Assembly: GCF_005771565.1 (NCBI RefSeq)
Contig: NZ_VAWA01000009.1
Location: forward strand, 45,310 to 109,309
Length of the DNA: 64,000 bases
Source of the DNA: Nesterenkonia sphaerica
GTDB taxonomy: Bacteria; Actinomycetota; Actinomycetes; Actinomycetales; Micrococcaceae
Direction: 5' to 3'
The notes below the pieces were generated by a model, which was not told the DNA's origin, made no database searches, and worked only from the letters and a program-made list of their open reading frames with translations. A program made the translations under genes and the position numbers. Shown here piece after piece: positions 46,980 to 55,397 of the stretch (position 1 is the stretch's first letter; each line of letters starts with the position of its first letter).

Positions 46980-47437
46980 GCACTCAGATCCAGATCACCT
47001 TTGACGCCCACGACCCCCGTGCACTTTCAGCGTTCTGGGCTGAAGCTCTGGGTTACCTGCACCCCGCCCCACCGGGGGTGGAGCTGCCACCCGGTCAGGA
47101 TGGCCAGGAGGCTTGGGATGCGTTTCTCACCGAAGCCGGGGTTCCGGAGGACCAACACAACAGTGCCTCGGCCCTAGAGGATCCGGAGCAACGGGGCCCA
47201 CGGCTGTACTTCCAACGTGTTCCGGAAGGAAAGACCGCCAAGAACCGGCTGCATCTTGACCTGCGTGCTGCCCCTGGTCTCGCCGGTGGAGAGAAAATGG
47301 CCGCGTTGGAGGAGGAATGCGCTCGGCTGGTGGGACTGGGCGCCAGCCGGCTGGAACGCCATGAGCCGGCTCCACCCATGAGCACCGGATTTATTGTCAT
47401 GGCTGACCCTGAGGGTAACGAATTCTGCCTGGACTGA
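46976..47437 (+). CDS. VOC-superfamily (glyoxalase-like) protein
   Basis: A 153-aa protein with two glyoxalase-like halves: ITFDAHDPRALSAFWAEALGY, LYFQRVPEGKTAKNRLHLDL and FIVMADPEGNEFCLD. These carry the usual His/Glu positions of the fold, possibly metal binding. It matches the 'glyoxalase-like' group in actinobacteria whose substrates are unknown. Translation is coupled to the upstream gene (ATGAG overlap). Confidence 0.82.
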   Translation: MSTQIQITFDAHDPRALSAFWAEALGYLHPAPPGVELPPGQDGQEAWDAFLTEAGVPEDQHNSASALEDPEQRGPRLYFQRVPEGKTAKNRLHLDLRAAPGLAGGEKMAALEEECARLVGLGASRLERHEPAPPMSTGFIVMADPEGNEFCLD

Positions 47438-47503
47438 GAGAGGCGATGCACGAGAAGGGACTTGCGCTCCGAAGCGACTCCACTGCTGGCTGAATGCCTG
47501 TGG

Positions 47504-47998
47504 CTATTCGAGATGCCGGGCGTACTGAGTCGTCAGCTCTGCGAACCGGGAGGAAAAGTCACTGTCCGGCTCCCCCGCCGGGAGTCTTTCGAGGAAGGCG
47601 TGCCACCCTGGGCCGTACTGGAGAACGTCGGCGGCAAGGAGGTCTTCGTGCTCCAGCACCAGGAGCACGCCGTCGTCGTGAGGGGTCAAAGTGACGCGCA
47701 GGATGGTCTCGGTGAACGGCTCGGCGTCATCGCTGGCGAACCAGCTCACTTCGATCACCTGCGGAGGTTCGCACCGGAGGATCTCCCCTCGGGCGTACTC
47801 CCGGCCGTCATCCCAATAGGTCGCCCATTCGCGGTCTGCCACGGTCACAGGAGCGAACCACCGGGCGATTCTCTGGGGGTCACTGATGATCCGCCAGGCA
47901 TCATCCACATCTGTGGTCAGTATGCGCTCGAACCGTATGCTCGCCCGCTCCCCCGTGGTATTGACTTGTGCAAAGTCTGTTGCTTTCGCTGACGTCAT
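47504..47998 (-). CDS. SRPBCC/AHSA1-domain protein
   Basis: A 164-aa single-domain START-like protein: RFERILTTDVDDAWRIISDPQRIARWFAP, then GEILRCEPPQVIEVSW and GWHAFLERL near the end. The ligand is unknown. It overlaps the upstream ArsR-type gene by 4 bases, repeating on the opposite strand the ArsR/SRPBCC pairing seen at 45.6-47.0 kb. Confidence 0.85.
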   Translation of the reverse strand: MTSAKATDFAQVNTTGERASIRFERILTTDVDDAWRIISDPQRIARWFAPVTVADREWATYWDDGREYARGEILRCEPPQVIEVSWFASDDAEPFTETILRVTLTPHDDGVLLVLEHEDLLAADVLQYGPGWHAFLERLPAGEPDSDFSSRFAELTTQYARHLE

Positions 47999-48342
47999 GA
48001 CAGGTTCCTTTCCACGTTCTTACGGGCTGTTTGGCCTCGAGCCACTTCGGTTTCCAGCGCATCGAGCCGTTGGGTCCAGAAAAGCGAGACCCGCTGCGCC
48101 CATTCCGTGACATCGGTGACCGCCGCTGGTGTCAGCGAATACACGCGCCGCTGGGCATCGACGGCACTTTCGACGACGCCGGCTTCCTTCAGTACACGGA
48201 GGTGACGCGAGGTGGCAGGCTGGCTGATGCCAAACTCGCCATGGAGCACATCTGCCAGTGCGCCAGCGGGACGAGCGCCGCGAGCGAGCTCCTCGACGAT
48301 TCGGCGTCGGACGGGTTCTCCCAGAACATCCAGCGCATGCAT
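47995..48342 (-). CDS. ArsR-family transcriptional regulator
   Basis: A 115-aa winged-helix repressor with ALDVLGEPVRRRIVEELARG, the recognition helix FGISQPATSRHLRVLKEAGVV and a wing of RRVYSLTP. It lacks metal-binding Cys pairs. It shares the SRPBCC-associated layout of the regulator at 45630 but is not a recent copy. A perfect 20-bp palindrome lies 17-36 bases before its ATG. Confidence 0.9.
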   Translation of the reverse strand: MHALDVLGEPVRRRIVEELARGARPAGALADVLHGEFGISQPATSRHLRVLKEAGVVESAVDAQRRVYSLTPAAVTDVTEWAQRVSLFWTQRLDALETEVARGQTARKNVERNLS

Positions 48343-48358
48343 GGCACTATATTTGCAT

Positions 48359-48378
48359 ATTGCGTTATATAACGCAAT
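48359..48378. promoter_or_regulatory. Perfect 20-bp palindromic operator
   Basis: ATTGCGTTATATAACGCAAT is a perfect palindrome in an AT-rich patch, just upstream of the ArsR-type ATG at 48342. Its TATA-rich centre could serve as part of the promoter, so binding would block transcription of the regulator and its SRPBCC partner. Confidence 0.7.
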
Positions 48379-48417
48379 TATTAATTGAAGTCCGACGTTG
48401 CGGCTGGCCCAGCACGT

Positions 48418-50334
48418 TCACGGTCCACATCTCCGGCGGAACTCACGCACCGTGGCTTTGTAGACGCTTTCATTCTGATAATCCCGATGTCCCGCCACAT
48501 CGGCCCAGGGCTGCCGCAGCGGTTCAGGATCATCCGGAGCGATCGGAAAGCTTACCGCCGAGACCTCAGCCGGGTCCGGGACACAGACATCGACCGCCGG
48601 GTCACCGCGGCCCACTACCGGTCCGCCGATCGGATCCGTGAGGCGGTAGAGGTTGACCCAGCCGCCGCAGCTGGGGTCCGTGCGCTCCTTCAAGTCATCC
48701 ACCGGACGCTGACCGAAGTAGGCCGGAAACACCTGGCCATACAGCGCGGTGATGGGCGAGCCTGAGGTCAGCACGCCGCAGCGGTGCAGCATGGCCGCAC
48801 CCATCGGCGCCAGTGCGGCCAGCGCCAGCACCGAGCCCTGAGAATGCGCGGAGACGATCAACCCCTCATCTCTGCGGATCCGTTCGGTGATCAGCCCCTG
48901 AAACTCCGGCACCGCGCGTTCGGTGAAGGGGCGGACAGCGAAAGGGTGGTATCTCCGGGGCCAAAATGTCAGGACATCCCACGTAATGGCGACCGTCCGG
49001 CGCAACACGGCATTCCGACTCGACTGCCACACCACCACCATTGCTGCTACGGGGATGCCAGGCAGCAGCATCGCCGCCACGGTGGAGAGCACGCTGCGCT
49101 GCGGTGGAGGCACCCAGTCCATCACAGGTTGGGACAGATCCAACCGCATCACCACAGACACCACTGCAGAGAGCAGAAACAGTCCGGCAAATACGGTGAC
49201 CAGCTGCGGGGCTCGGCGCGCTGCGGCGGCACGTGATCGTTGCCTGGCCACCTGGGCTCGGAGCTCCTCGGTGACACCATCGGGCTCGTCGTCTCCCACG
49301 GTGCGGGAAGGCAGCTCATCGGCATTGGCACGGCCGCGGCGTCGTGCTCTCCACACGCCGAACGCCACGGCCCAGAGCACCACAGTGGTGACGAATGATT
49401 CGATCAGGCCCAGCTCCTGCCCCCAGCGGTCCCAGGGGATCCCCATCAGCTGAGCCACCAGCAGCGCAAATCCGGCGCAGACTCCGTTGCTCAGCGCCAC
49501 CGCGAGAGTCACTGCCGCCGCCGGCAGCGCTCGCCCGGCAGACAGGTCCGCGTACCTGCCCGCCGGATTCCAGCAGAGCACTGCGAGGGCGGCGATACTC
49601 CCCACCTGCAGCGCACCGACCAGCAGGAAGAGACGTCCCAGTCCCAGATTGGGCTCCCCCCATTGGACGAGGACCATCCACACCACTGCCGCGAAGCTCA
49701 TCGCAGTGATCACCCCGTGCCACCCCAGCAGCTTCTTCAGGCTTCGATCGTGGGCGAAGAACTGTTCACTTCTGAGGTCCTCCTGGGCTGCCCAGCGGGC
49801 TTGACCGTCGCGGGTGCCGATGCCGTAGCCGGCTTCCGGCTTCTCGAAGCGCCGCCGGGTGACATTGGCAATGGTCATCAGAACAGCGGGGACCCCTGCA
49901 GCCAGGAGAAACCCCAATACGACGCCGAAGACCTGCGCGGTCTCACCCCACCTCCCGATGGCCTGGTAGCCGACGTAGTCGACACCGATGATTGCCGCCC
50001 ACAAGGTGTAGGTGGCGGTCAGCAGCCCCGCGGAGGCGTGGACAGCCCCACGTGTGGCGAGGAGGCGACGCCGGCTGCTGGAGAAGTCACCGTGGGCCCA
50101 TCCGGCCACGTTGACCAGCGTGAAAGGAAGCAGCAGCACCCACAGGGGTTGAAGCGGCGAGTCAGTGGTCAGCCGCCCCCAGTCGTACCCCTCCACCCGC
50201 GGATCCCTCCGGCGCGCCAGCACCTGGGTCCGCCGACCCTGCCGAATCACCTTCGCGTCCCCTGGCTTCACCCCCAGCATGGCGGCACCGGGCGACCCGC
50301 CCACCCCGTGAATGCGCAGTTCACGAATGGTCAT
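48418..50334 (-). CDS. Alpha/beta-hydrolase with inserted membrane domain
   Basis: A 638-aa protein of unknown role. The first strand is RELRIHGVGGSPG (oxyanion-loop-like HGVGG at 9-13), then come about nine membrane helices between residues 63 and 436. The nucleophile elbow is SAHSQGS with S498, with a possible acid D567 and His H616 (AGHRDYQ). The hydrolase fold thus seems split by a large membrane insertion, which suggests a lipase or esterase working at the membrane. The substrate is not predictable. It is downstream of the rhodanese gene by 12 bases. Confidence 0.72.
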   Translation of the reverse strand: MTIRELRIHGVGGSPGAAMLGVKPGDAKVIRQGRRTQVLARRRDPRVEGYDWGRLTTDSPLQPLWVLLLPFTLVNVAGWAHGDFSSSRRRLLATRGAVHASAGLLTATYTLWAAIIGVDYVGYQAIGRWGETAQVFGVVLGFLLAAGVPAVLMTIANVTRRRFEKPEAGYGIGTRDGQARWAAQEDLRSEQFFAHDRSLKKLLGWHGVITAMSFAAVVWMVLVQWGEPNLGLGRLFLLVGALQVGSIAALAVLCWNPAGRYADLSAGRALPAAAVTLAVALSNGVCAGFALLVAQLMGIPWDRWGQELGLIESFVTTVVLWAVAFGVWRARRRGRANADELPSRTVGDDEPDGVTEELRAQVARQRSRAAAARRAPQLVTVFAGLFLLSAVVSVVMRLDLSQPVMDWVPPPQRSVLSTVAAMLLPGIPVAAMVVVWQSSRNAVLRRTVAITWDVLTFWPRRYHPFAVRPFTERAVPEFQGLITERIRRDEGLIVSAHSQGSVLALAALAPMGAAMLHRCGVLTSGSPITALYGQVFPAYFGQRPVDDLKERTDPSCGGWVNLYRLTDPIGGPVVGRGDPAVDVCVPDPAEVSAVSFPIAPDDPEPLRQPWADVAGHRDYQNESVYKATVREFRRRCGP

Positions 50335-50346
50335 CGGACGGCGGTG

Positions 50347-50928
50347 TCAGGAACGGCCGGCGTCCGGGATCTCCTGCAGGAAGGTCTCCACTGTGGGGTG
50401 GTCATCAGTCCGGTTCCAGGGAAGCAGGCTCAACGCCCTGGCCATGGCGCAGGTGTTGGTTGCCGCGGCGAAGATCAGTCCGCTGCCGATACCAGCCGAG
50501 AGGTAGGCGAATCTGCGGTCGATGAGCTTGGCACCAAGCAGTCCTCCCACCACCAGCGTGCCGGCGACCATGCGCACTTGGCGCTCCATGGCCCACCGCT
50601 GAGTCTCGTGTACGGCCTCGCCGCCGGTGTCTTGAAAACCAGCGATGCCACCGGCCAGTACCGCAGTGTCATCCGAGCCGGCCCGGGAGAGAGCCGCTGC
50701 GGCCTGTTTGGAACGAGCGCCCGAGTGGCAGACCAGCACGGTGCCTGCAGGCAGCCGGGCAGCCACAGCCTCAGGATTCCGCTGCAGCTGGTCCAGGGGC
50801 AGGTTCCGAGATCCCGCGATTCGGACGGTCTCGAACTCGGCGGGGGTTCGCACATCCACCAGCAGCGGAGCCTCGCCGGAGGCCAAGGTGGTGCGCAGCT
50901 CATCCGGTGCGCAGAGAGAAGTGGTCAT
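50347..50928 (-). CDS. YgaP-like rhodanese with membrane anchor
   Basis: A 193-aa protein with a rhodanese domain (LLVDVRTPAEFETVRIAGSRN, active Cys C67 in VLVCHSGARS) followed by a DUF2892-type pair of membrane segments (QVRMVAGTLVVGGLLGAKL, LSAGIGSGLIFAAA). Such proteins move sulfane sulfur at the inner membrane. The ATG at 50928 follows AAAGGA; an open frame to 51117 lies inside the DUF421 gene. Confidence 0.88.
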   Translation of the reverse strand: MTTSLCAPDELRTTLASGEAPLLVDVRTPAEFETVRIAGSRNLPLDQLQRNPEAVAARLPAGTVLVCHSGARSKQAAAALSRAGSDDTAVLAGGIAGFQDTGGEAVHETQRWAMERQVRMVAGTLVVGGLLGAKLIDRRFAYLSAGIGSGLIFAAATNTCAMARALSLLPWNRTDDHPTVETFLQEIPDAGRS

Positions 50929-50956
50929 CGGAAGGTCCTTTCGCGGTAGATACGGG

Positions 50957-51490
50957 CTATGTCGACTCGGGTGCGCCGGTGTAGGGCAGGACGCTGGAGG
51001 CATCCCCCAGAGCGTCATGACCAATGACTTCCAGCGTGCCGTTCTGCTCCAGCACCACCGCTGAGACCTCGTGGAGCGCCCCTTTGCTGGAGGTGCGCAC
51101 TGCAGTGTGCACATCATCCTCCACCAGCTGGTGCTTCCGCATCGCCCGGCGTTGGAAGCTGCCCTGATAGTAAACCAGCACCGGCGGGGAGTCGACCAGC
51201 CTGCGGATCCGCGGGGAGCGGCCGCGGACCCAGGCGAGCACCCACTGCAGTAGCACCAGCAGCACCAATGCGAAGATCGTCTGCGCCAGTGGCACCTCCA
51301 CTGCGGTGACGGTCCGGCCGAAGGCAGAGCCGATGGTCACCGCGATGATGAGATCCAGCGGTGTCATGGAGGCCATGGTGCGGGCCCCGGAGATGCGCAG
51401 CAGCACCAACAGGGTGAGGTAGCCGGCCACCAAGGTGACCAACGTGTGCACGATCGGCTCCCAGCCGTCCCAGTACTGTGAAATTTCCAT
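50957..51490 (-). CDS. DUF421 (YetF/YcaP-like) membrane protein
   Basis: A 177-aa protein with three membrane helices, then the conserved domain with SPPVLVYYQGSFQRRAMRKHQLVEDDVHTAVR and VVLEQNGTLEVI. DUF421 proteins have no firm function; spore germination or stress links are reported for some. The ATG at 51490 has GGAAGGG upstream and is chosen over a longer frame to 51562. Confidence 0.85.
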   Translation of the reverse strand: MEISQYWDGWEPIVHTLVTLVAGYLTLLVLLRISGARTMASMTPLDLIIAVTIGSAFGRTVTAVEVPLAQTIFALVLLVLLQWVLAWVRGRSPRIRRLVDSPPVLVYYQGSFQRRAMRKHQLVEDDVHTAVRTSSKGALHEVSAVVLEQNGTLEVIGHDALGDASSVLPYTGAPEST

Positions 51491-51542
51491 GGGGGACCCT
51501 TCCAGGTCTGCAGTGCGATGTCCACATAGGGCCGGTGCGGCA

Positions 51543-52565
51543 CTACCGCAGACGGGCCGCAATATGGGCGCTGCCTGGCGCTACGTACAACCACGGCGTC
51601 CAGGGGCGGGCCGCGAGGATGAGCATCGTCAGAGCCAGGGCCAGCACGGTGATGACGGCGACATGCACACCGGCGGAGAGTTCCCCCTGGCTCAGTACGG
51701 TGTCGCGGAGGAAGATCACCACCGGGAAGTGGGCCACATAGACCACAATCGAGTGCCGGCCCGTCCAGCTGATCAGGCGGAAGGCACCGGAGCGGGGAAT
51801 GCGCGGTGCCAGCCAGATCACCACCGCGATGCCGGCCACGGCTACACCTGCCATTGCTGGGGTGCGCAGCTCCGCGTTTGCCCCGTTGGCCCCGAGGGCT
51901 GAGATGCCCAGCAGGAGCGCCAGCAGCAATGTCCCGGCCCACCAGGGGGCAGCAGTCCACCGGTGCAGCCGGGCAGTAGCCCATGCCCCGAGAAAGAAGA
52001 AGGAGCCGTACCAGAGTGTATTGCCGGCCAGCCCAGCGATGGGGCCGCTGATCAGCATGGTGAACATCATCACCGCCGACAGCGCCAGAAATGCCCAGCC
52101 ACCGGTGCGAGGGTCGGAAACCACCAGCGGCCGGAAACCTGCCCCGACGGCGTAACAGATCAGCAGGGCCATCAGGAACCACAGGTAGTCACCTGTGGCC
52201 AGATAGTCGACTATGTCCTCCGGCAGGCCGAGTCCGCCGCGGATGAGCAGTCCGTAGAGGCTCAGCCACACCAGCAGCGGCCAGCCCACGGCCGCGATTT
52301 TTCCCCAGAGATACAGCGGCAGCGGTTTGGCCAGCGAGCGCGTCAGCAGCAGCCCCGAGAGGAACATCAGCAGCGGCATCCGGAAGGGAGCCAGGTACCT
52401 GTTGGCCTCATCCCACCACAGCACGGTGGCCCCGCCGTGCTGAGCAGCGTGGAGCACGACCACCAGGAGTACCGCGACACCTCGGAGAAAGTCCATCCAG
52501 TGCATTCGGGCATCGGGCTGGGTCACAGCGCTCCTGCGCAGGTCTGAAGCATCGGGAGTTATCAC
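51543..52565 (-). CDS. Acyltransferase family 3 (OafA-like) membrane protein
   Basis: A 340-aa protein with about ten helices and the family opening MHWMDFLRGVAVLLVVVLHAAQH, including the catalytic-type His. RMPLLMFLSGLLL and WTGRHSIVVYVAHFPVVIF follow. These enzymes O-acylate surface glycans. The start is GTG at 52565, overlapping the prfC stop (GTGA), so its original expression was coupled to prfC. Confidence 0.87.
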   Translation of the reverse strand: MITPDASDLRRSAVTQPDARMHWMDFLRGVAVLLVVVLHAAQHGGATVLWWDEANRYLAPFRMPLLMFLSGLLLTRSLAKPLPLYLWGKIAAVGWPLLVWLSLYGLLIRGGLGLPEDIVDYLATGDYLWFLMALLICYAVGAGFRPLVVSDPRTGGWAFLALSAVMMFTMLISGPIAGLAGNTLWYGSFFFLGAWATARLHRWTAAPWWAGTLLLALLLGISALGANGANAELRTPAMAGVAVAGIAVVIWLAPRIPRSGAFRLISWTGRHSIVVYVAHFPVVIFLRDTVLSQGELSAGVHVAVITVLALALTMLILAARPWTPWLYVAPGSAHIAARLR

Positions 52566-53251
52566 CGGTGGGCGGCGGAAGGAAGGTGCTCTGCAATGCC
52601 GCGCATGGGTTCCACGGTCAGGTCAGGGTATTGACGCTTGACGCTGCGCAGCTTCCACGGATTGGGGAACAGACCCAGCAGCGTCCCATCGTCGCGGGTG
52701 ACCACCTCGCAGTCTCGGTGACCGGCAAGCACCTCTCCGGCCTCGTGGTCAATCTGGCAGGCGAAGCTGTAGTCGAGGGTGTCCAGGTTGAGCGGGGCGT
52801 TGAATTCGCCCCGCATCCGTTCCAGGACCACGTCGAACTGCATGGGACCCACGGCGCCGAGCACGGGGTGTTGGGCGCCACGGCGTTCCGAGTGCAGGAC
52901 TTGGACGATGCCCTCCTCCCCCAGCTGGCGGATGCCCCGGCGGAACTGTTTGTGTTTGCCGGCGTCGGCGCAGCGGGCCTCGCGGAAGTATTCGGGGGCG
53001 AAGTGCGGCAGCCGCGGGTAGCGCACCGGGCCGGTGCCCGAGTGGAGTGTGTCACCGGGCCGCAGTGCGGCCGCATTGACCAGGCCCACCACGTCCCCAG
53101 GCCACGCGGTGTCCACTGTTTCGCGCTCACGGCCGAATGCCTTCTGCGCGTACTTGGTGGCAAACGGCTTCCCGGTCTGCGCGTGCGTGGCCACCATGCC
53201 GCGCTCGAAGACACCGGAACAGACCCGGGCGAAGGCGATCCGGTCTCGATG
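52562..53251 (-). pseudogene. prfC: Release factor 3, 5'-truncated
   Basis: The frame encodes about 229 residues matching the C-terminal 40% of RF3: HRDRIAFARVCSGVFERGM, then THAQTGKPFATKYAQKAFG, SGTGPVRYPRLPHFAPEYFRE and the domain ending in VKRQYPDLTVEP. The GTPase domain and start codon are missing. The homology begins exactly where an IS3-family remnant ends (53251/53252). RF3 recycles RF1/RF2 after termination and is not essential in general. No other copy is in the window. Confidence 0.92.
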
Positions 53252-53499
53252 AGCTCGCGGACTTCTTTCTCCAGCTCAGCCAGGCGGTTGGCATCGTCGG
53301 TGGTCGTGCCCGGGCGATCGCCGGCGTCGATCTGGATTCGACGGACCCAGCCGCGCAGCGTTTCGGGGTTGATGCCGAGCTGCTCACCGACTCGGCGGAA
53401 GACTCCTCGCTGCGAGCCGGGTTCGTCTTCCAGGGCATCGAGGACCATGCGAACCGCTCGCTCGCGCAGCTCGTCGGGGTACTTGCGTGGTGCAGGCAT
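53252..53499 (-). pseudogene. IS3-family transposase OrfA, 3'-truncated
   Basis: MPAPRKYPDELRERAVRMVL opens a standard IS3 OrfA helix-turn-helix protein, with QLGINPETLRGWVRR and GTTTDDANRLAELEKEVREL. The leucine-zipper segment that should follow (RRANEIL-type) is missing; the frame runs on into prfC sequence out of its own frame. It cannot support transposition. Confidence 0.9.
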
Positions 53500-53554
53500 G
53501 ACAGGGAAGTCCTTTCCGTGGCTTCACTGCCTCCATCATCCCCGGGGCGAGACA
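53252..53554 (-). mobile_element. IS3-family element remnant, left (5') end
   Basis: Contains the left terminal repeat (53530-53554, starting TGTCTCGCCCCGGG) and the first 80 or so codons of orfA. The rest of orfA, orfB and the right end are gone, replaced at 53251 by prfC. The terminal repeat matches the one at 58866-58890 at 20 of 25 positions. Confidence 0.85.
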
Positions 53555-54567
53555 CGAACGTCCCTCTGAGGTTGGTTGACCGCACCGTCGGGCACTTGAC
53601 CGTCGAGTGCCTGCAGAATCGCCCGGGCGGCGTGCTCCTCGATCCTGAGCCGGGCAGAGGCCACTGCCGATCCCAGGTGCGGGGTGAACAGCGTCCGGTC
53701 GCCCATGTCGATCAGCTCCTCGGGAATGGCCGCTGGCCGGTCCGGGCGCGACAGGTCCTCGAACTCGAAGACGTCGGCGGCGAACCCGCCGAGGTGCCCG
53801 CTGCGTAGGAGTCCGGCCACGGCGCGCTCGTCCACCACCGAACCGCGGCCGACGTTGACCAGCAGTGCGCCCGGTCGCAGCGACTCCAGCCGGTCGCGGT
53901 CGAGCAGGTGCAGCGTGCTGTCGTCGAGCGGAGCGCAGACGATCACGGAGTCGCTGCGCTCCAGCAGCTCCGGCAGTTCGACGCGTTCCATCTGAGGCAC
54001 CTCCTCGCCGGCCGGCGAAGCGGGCGCGGGATCGCAGCAGAGCAGCCGGGCGTCGAATCCCGTGAGCATCCGTGCCACGCCGCGGCCCAGCCGTCCCGCG
54101 CCCACGATGCCGATCGTCGATCCGACGAGAGTGCTGCCATAGAGGGTCGGCCGCCACCCCGGCTTGCCGGCGCGCACAGCACGGTCGCCGGCGACGATGT
54201 GCCGTGCGAGTCCGATGAGCAGGCCGACCGCGAGCTCTGCCGTGGGCTCGGTGAGGAGATCCTCGACCCGCGTGAGCCAGATTCCGCGGTCCGTGCATGC
54301 CTCGATGTCGATGTTGTCGTGGCCTTTGAGGGCCCCGGCGACCACCTGCAGCTGCGGGCACCCGTCGAGGAAGTCCGCGTTGATCCGGTCGGGCATGAAC
54401 ACCATCAGTCCGTCGGCCTCGGCTGCACGGCGCCGCACCTCGTCCGCGGACAGGCTGTCGTCGCTCTGGTTGGCGATCACCTTGCACCGCTCGCCCAGCA
54501 CGTCGAGGATCTGCGGGTGGACCCGGTGGGTGAGGACAACCACCGGGCGATGGGCTTGGTTGATCAT
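53536..54567 (-). CDS. ptxD: Phosphite dehydrogenase (NAD-dependent)
   Basis: A 343-aa D-2-hydroxyacid dehydrogenase family protein that oxidises phosphite to phosphate. It follows Pseudomonas stutzeri PtxD closely: VLTHRVHPQIL, FMPDRINADFL (M58), GALKGHDNIDIEACTDRGIWLT (K81), GAGRLG (156-161), VNVGRGSVVDE (R241), DVFEFEDL (E270) and TPHLGS (H297). Thus all recognised active-site residues are present. D179 at the end of the second NAD strand fits NAD+ preference. The last six codons and stop lie in the IS3 terminal repeat. The ATG overlaps the ptxC stop (ATGA). Confidence 0.93.
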   Translation of the reverse strand: MINQAHRPVVVLTHRVHPQILDVLGERCKVIANQSDDSLSADEVRRRAAEADGLMVFMPDRINADFLDGCPQLQVVAGALKGHDNIDIEACTDRGIWLTRVEDLLTEPTAELAVGLLIGLARHIVAGDRAVRAGKPGWRPTLYGSTLVGSTIGIVGAGRLGRGVARMLTGFDARLLCCDPAPASPAGEEVPQMERVELPELLERSDSVIVCAPLDDSTLHLLDRDRLESLRPGALLVNVGRGSVVDERAVAGLLRSGHLGGFAADVFEFEDLSRPDRPAAIPEELIDMGDRTLFTPHLGSAVASARLRIEEHAARAILQALDGQVPDGAVNQPQRDVRVSPRG

Positions 54568-55397
54568 TGGAACCTCTTTCGCAGAGCTCCGCCGAGGGCG
54601 TCGACGACGGTGACAGTGGCAAGTATGACGAGGAGGATCGCGGCGACCTCGTCGTACTGGAGGGTGCGCAGAGCGGCGATCAGTTCGAAGCCGATGCCCC
54701 CGGCGCCGACGACACCCACCACGACCGAGGCGCGGAAGTTGAGCTCCCAGCGGTAGACGGTGACGTCGGCCAGCTGCGGCAGCACCTGCGGCAGGATGCC
54801 GTGCAGGATCACCTGTGCAGGTCCGGCCCCGGTGGCGCGGGCCGCCTCGATGGGTGCGTTGTCCGCGTGCTCGATCGCCTCGGCGAAGAACTTGCCGACC
54901 ATTCCGGCGGAATGGATGCCCAGCGCCAGCGCGCCGGGCAGAGCCCCGAAGCCCACCGCCGCGACGAAGACGATGGCCATGATCAGCTCGGGCACGGAAC
55001 GCAGCACGTTGAGGAAGAGGCGCGCAACCCAGTAGAGCGCCGGATGCGGTGATGTATTGCGGGCCCCGCACAGTGCGAGCGGGACGGAGAGGACCACTGC
55101 CAGCGCCGTGGCGGCGATGCTCATGGTCATCGAATCCCACAGCGGGCCCCACCAGCTGTTGATATTGGTGAAGTCCGGCACCCACATCTCGCTGAGCAGG
55201 TCGGCGATGTCGGCCAGACCGGTGATCATGCGCGTGCCGTCGAGCATTCCCACGACCCACGCACTCACCACCACGACGACGAGGATGAACCCACCGACGG
55301 CGATCGAGCGCTTCCACCCCGACCGTGCATGATCGGAGATCTGCCGGTACTCCTGCTCCCGCTGCTCTTCGAGAGTAGCGCTTCCGGGGCCGCTCAC
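54564..55397 (-). CDS. ptxC: Phosphite/phosphonate ABC transporter permease
   Basis: A 277-aa PhnE-family permease. It has a first helix at about 30-52, a long external segment, then the core with LRSVPELIMAIVFVAAVG and the ATPase-contacting EAARATGAGPAQVILHGILPQVLP, ending in a final helix. GTG at 55397 overlaps the ptxB stop (GTGA). With ptxA and ptxB it forms a high-affinity importer; the link to ptxD points to phosphite as substrate. Confidence 0.92.
   Translation of the reverse strand: MSGPGSATLEEQREQEYRQISDHARSGWKRSIAVGGFILVVVVVSAWVVGMLDGTRMITGLADIADLLSEMWVPDFTNINSWWGPLWDSMTMSIAATALAVVLSVPLALCGARNTSPHPALYWVARLFLNVLRSVPELIMAIVFVAAVGFGALPGALALGIHSAGMVGKFFAEAIEHADNAPIEAARATGAGPAQVILHGILPQVLPQLADVTVYRWELNFRASVVVGVVGAGGIGFELIAALRTLQYDEVAAILLVILATVTVVDALGGALRKRFQ

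Noticed and set aside
49663..50949. 428-codon plus-strand frame
   Set aside because: Antisense to the hydrolase and rhodanese genes; composition typical of a shadow frame.
52562..53254. Integration of an SXT/R391-like element at prfC
   Set aside because: Those elements use a site-specific integrase at the 5' end of prfC and keep the gene intact; here the break is mid-gene and the boundary is an IS3 remnant with no integrase or attachment site.
52618..53499. A 293-codon protein joining IS3 OrfA to further sequence
   Set aside because: Past residue 83 it is the prfC region read in the wrong frame, so it is a fusion artefact of the junction.
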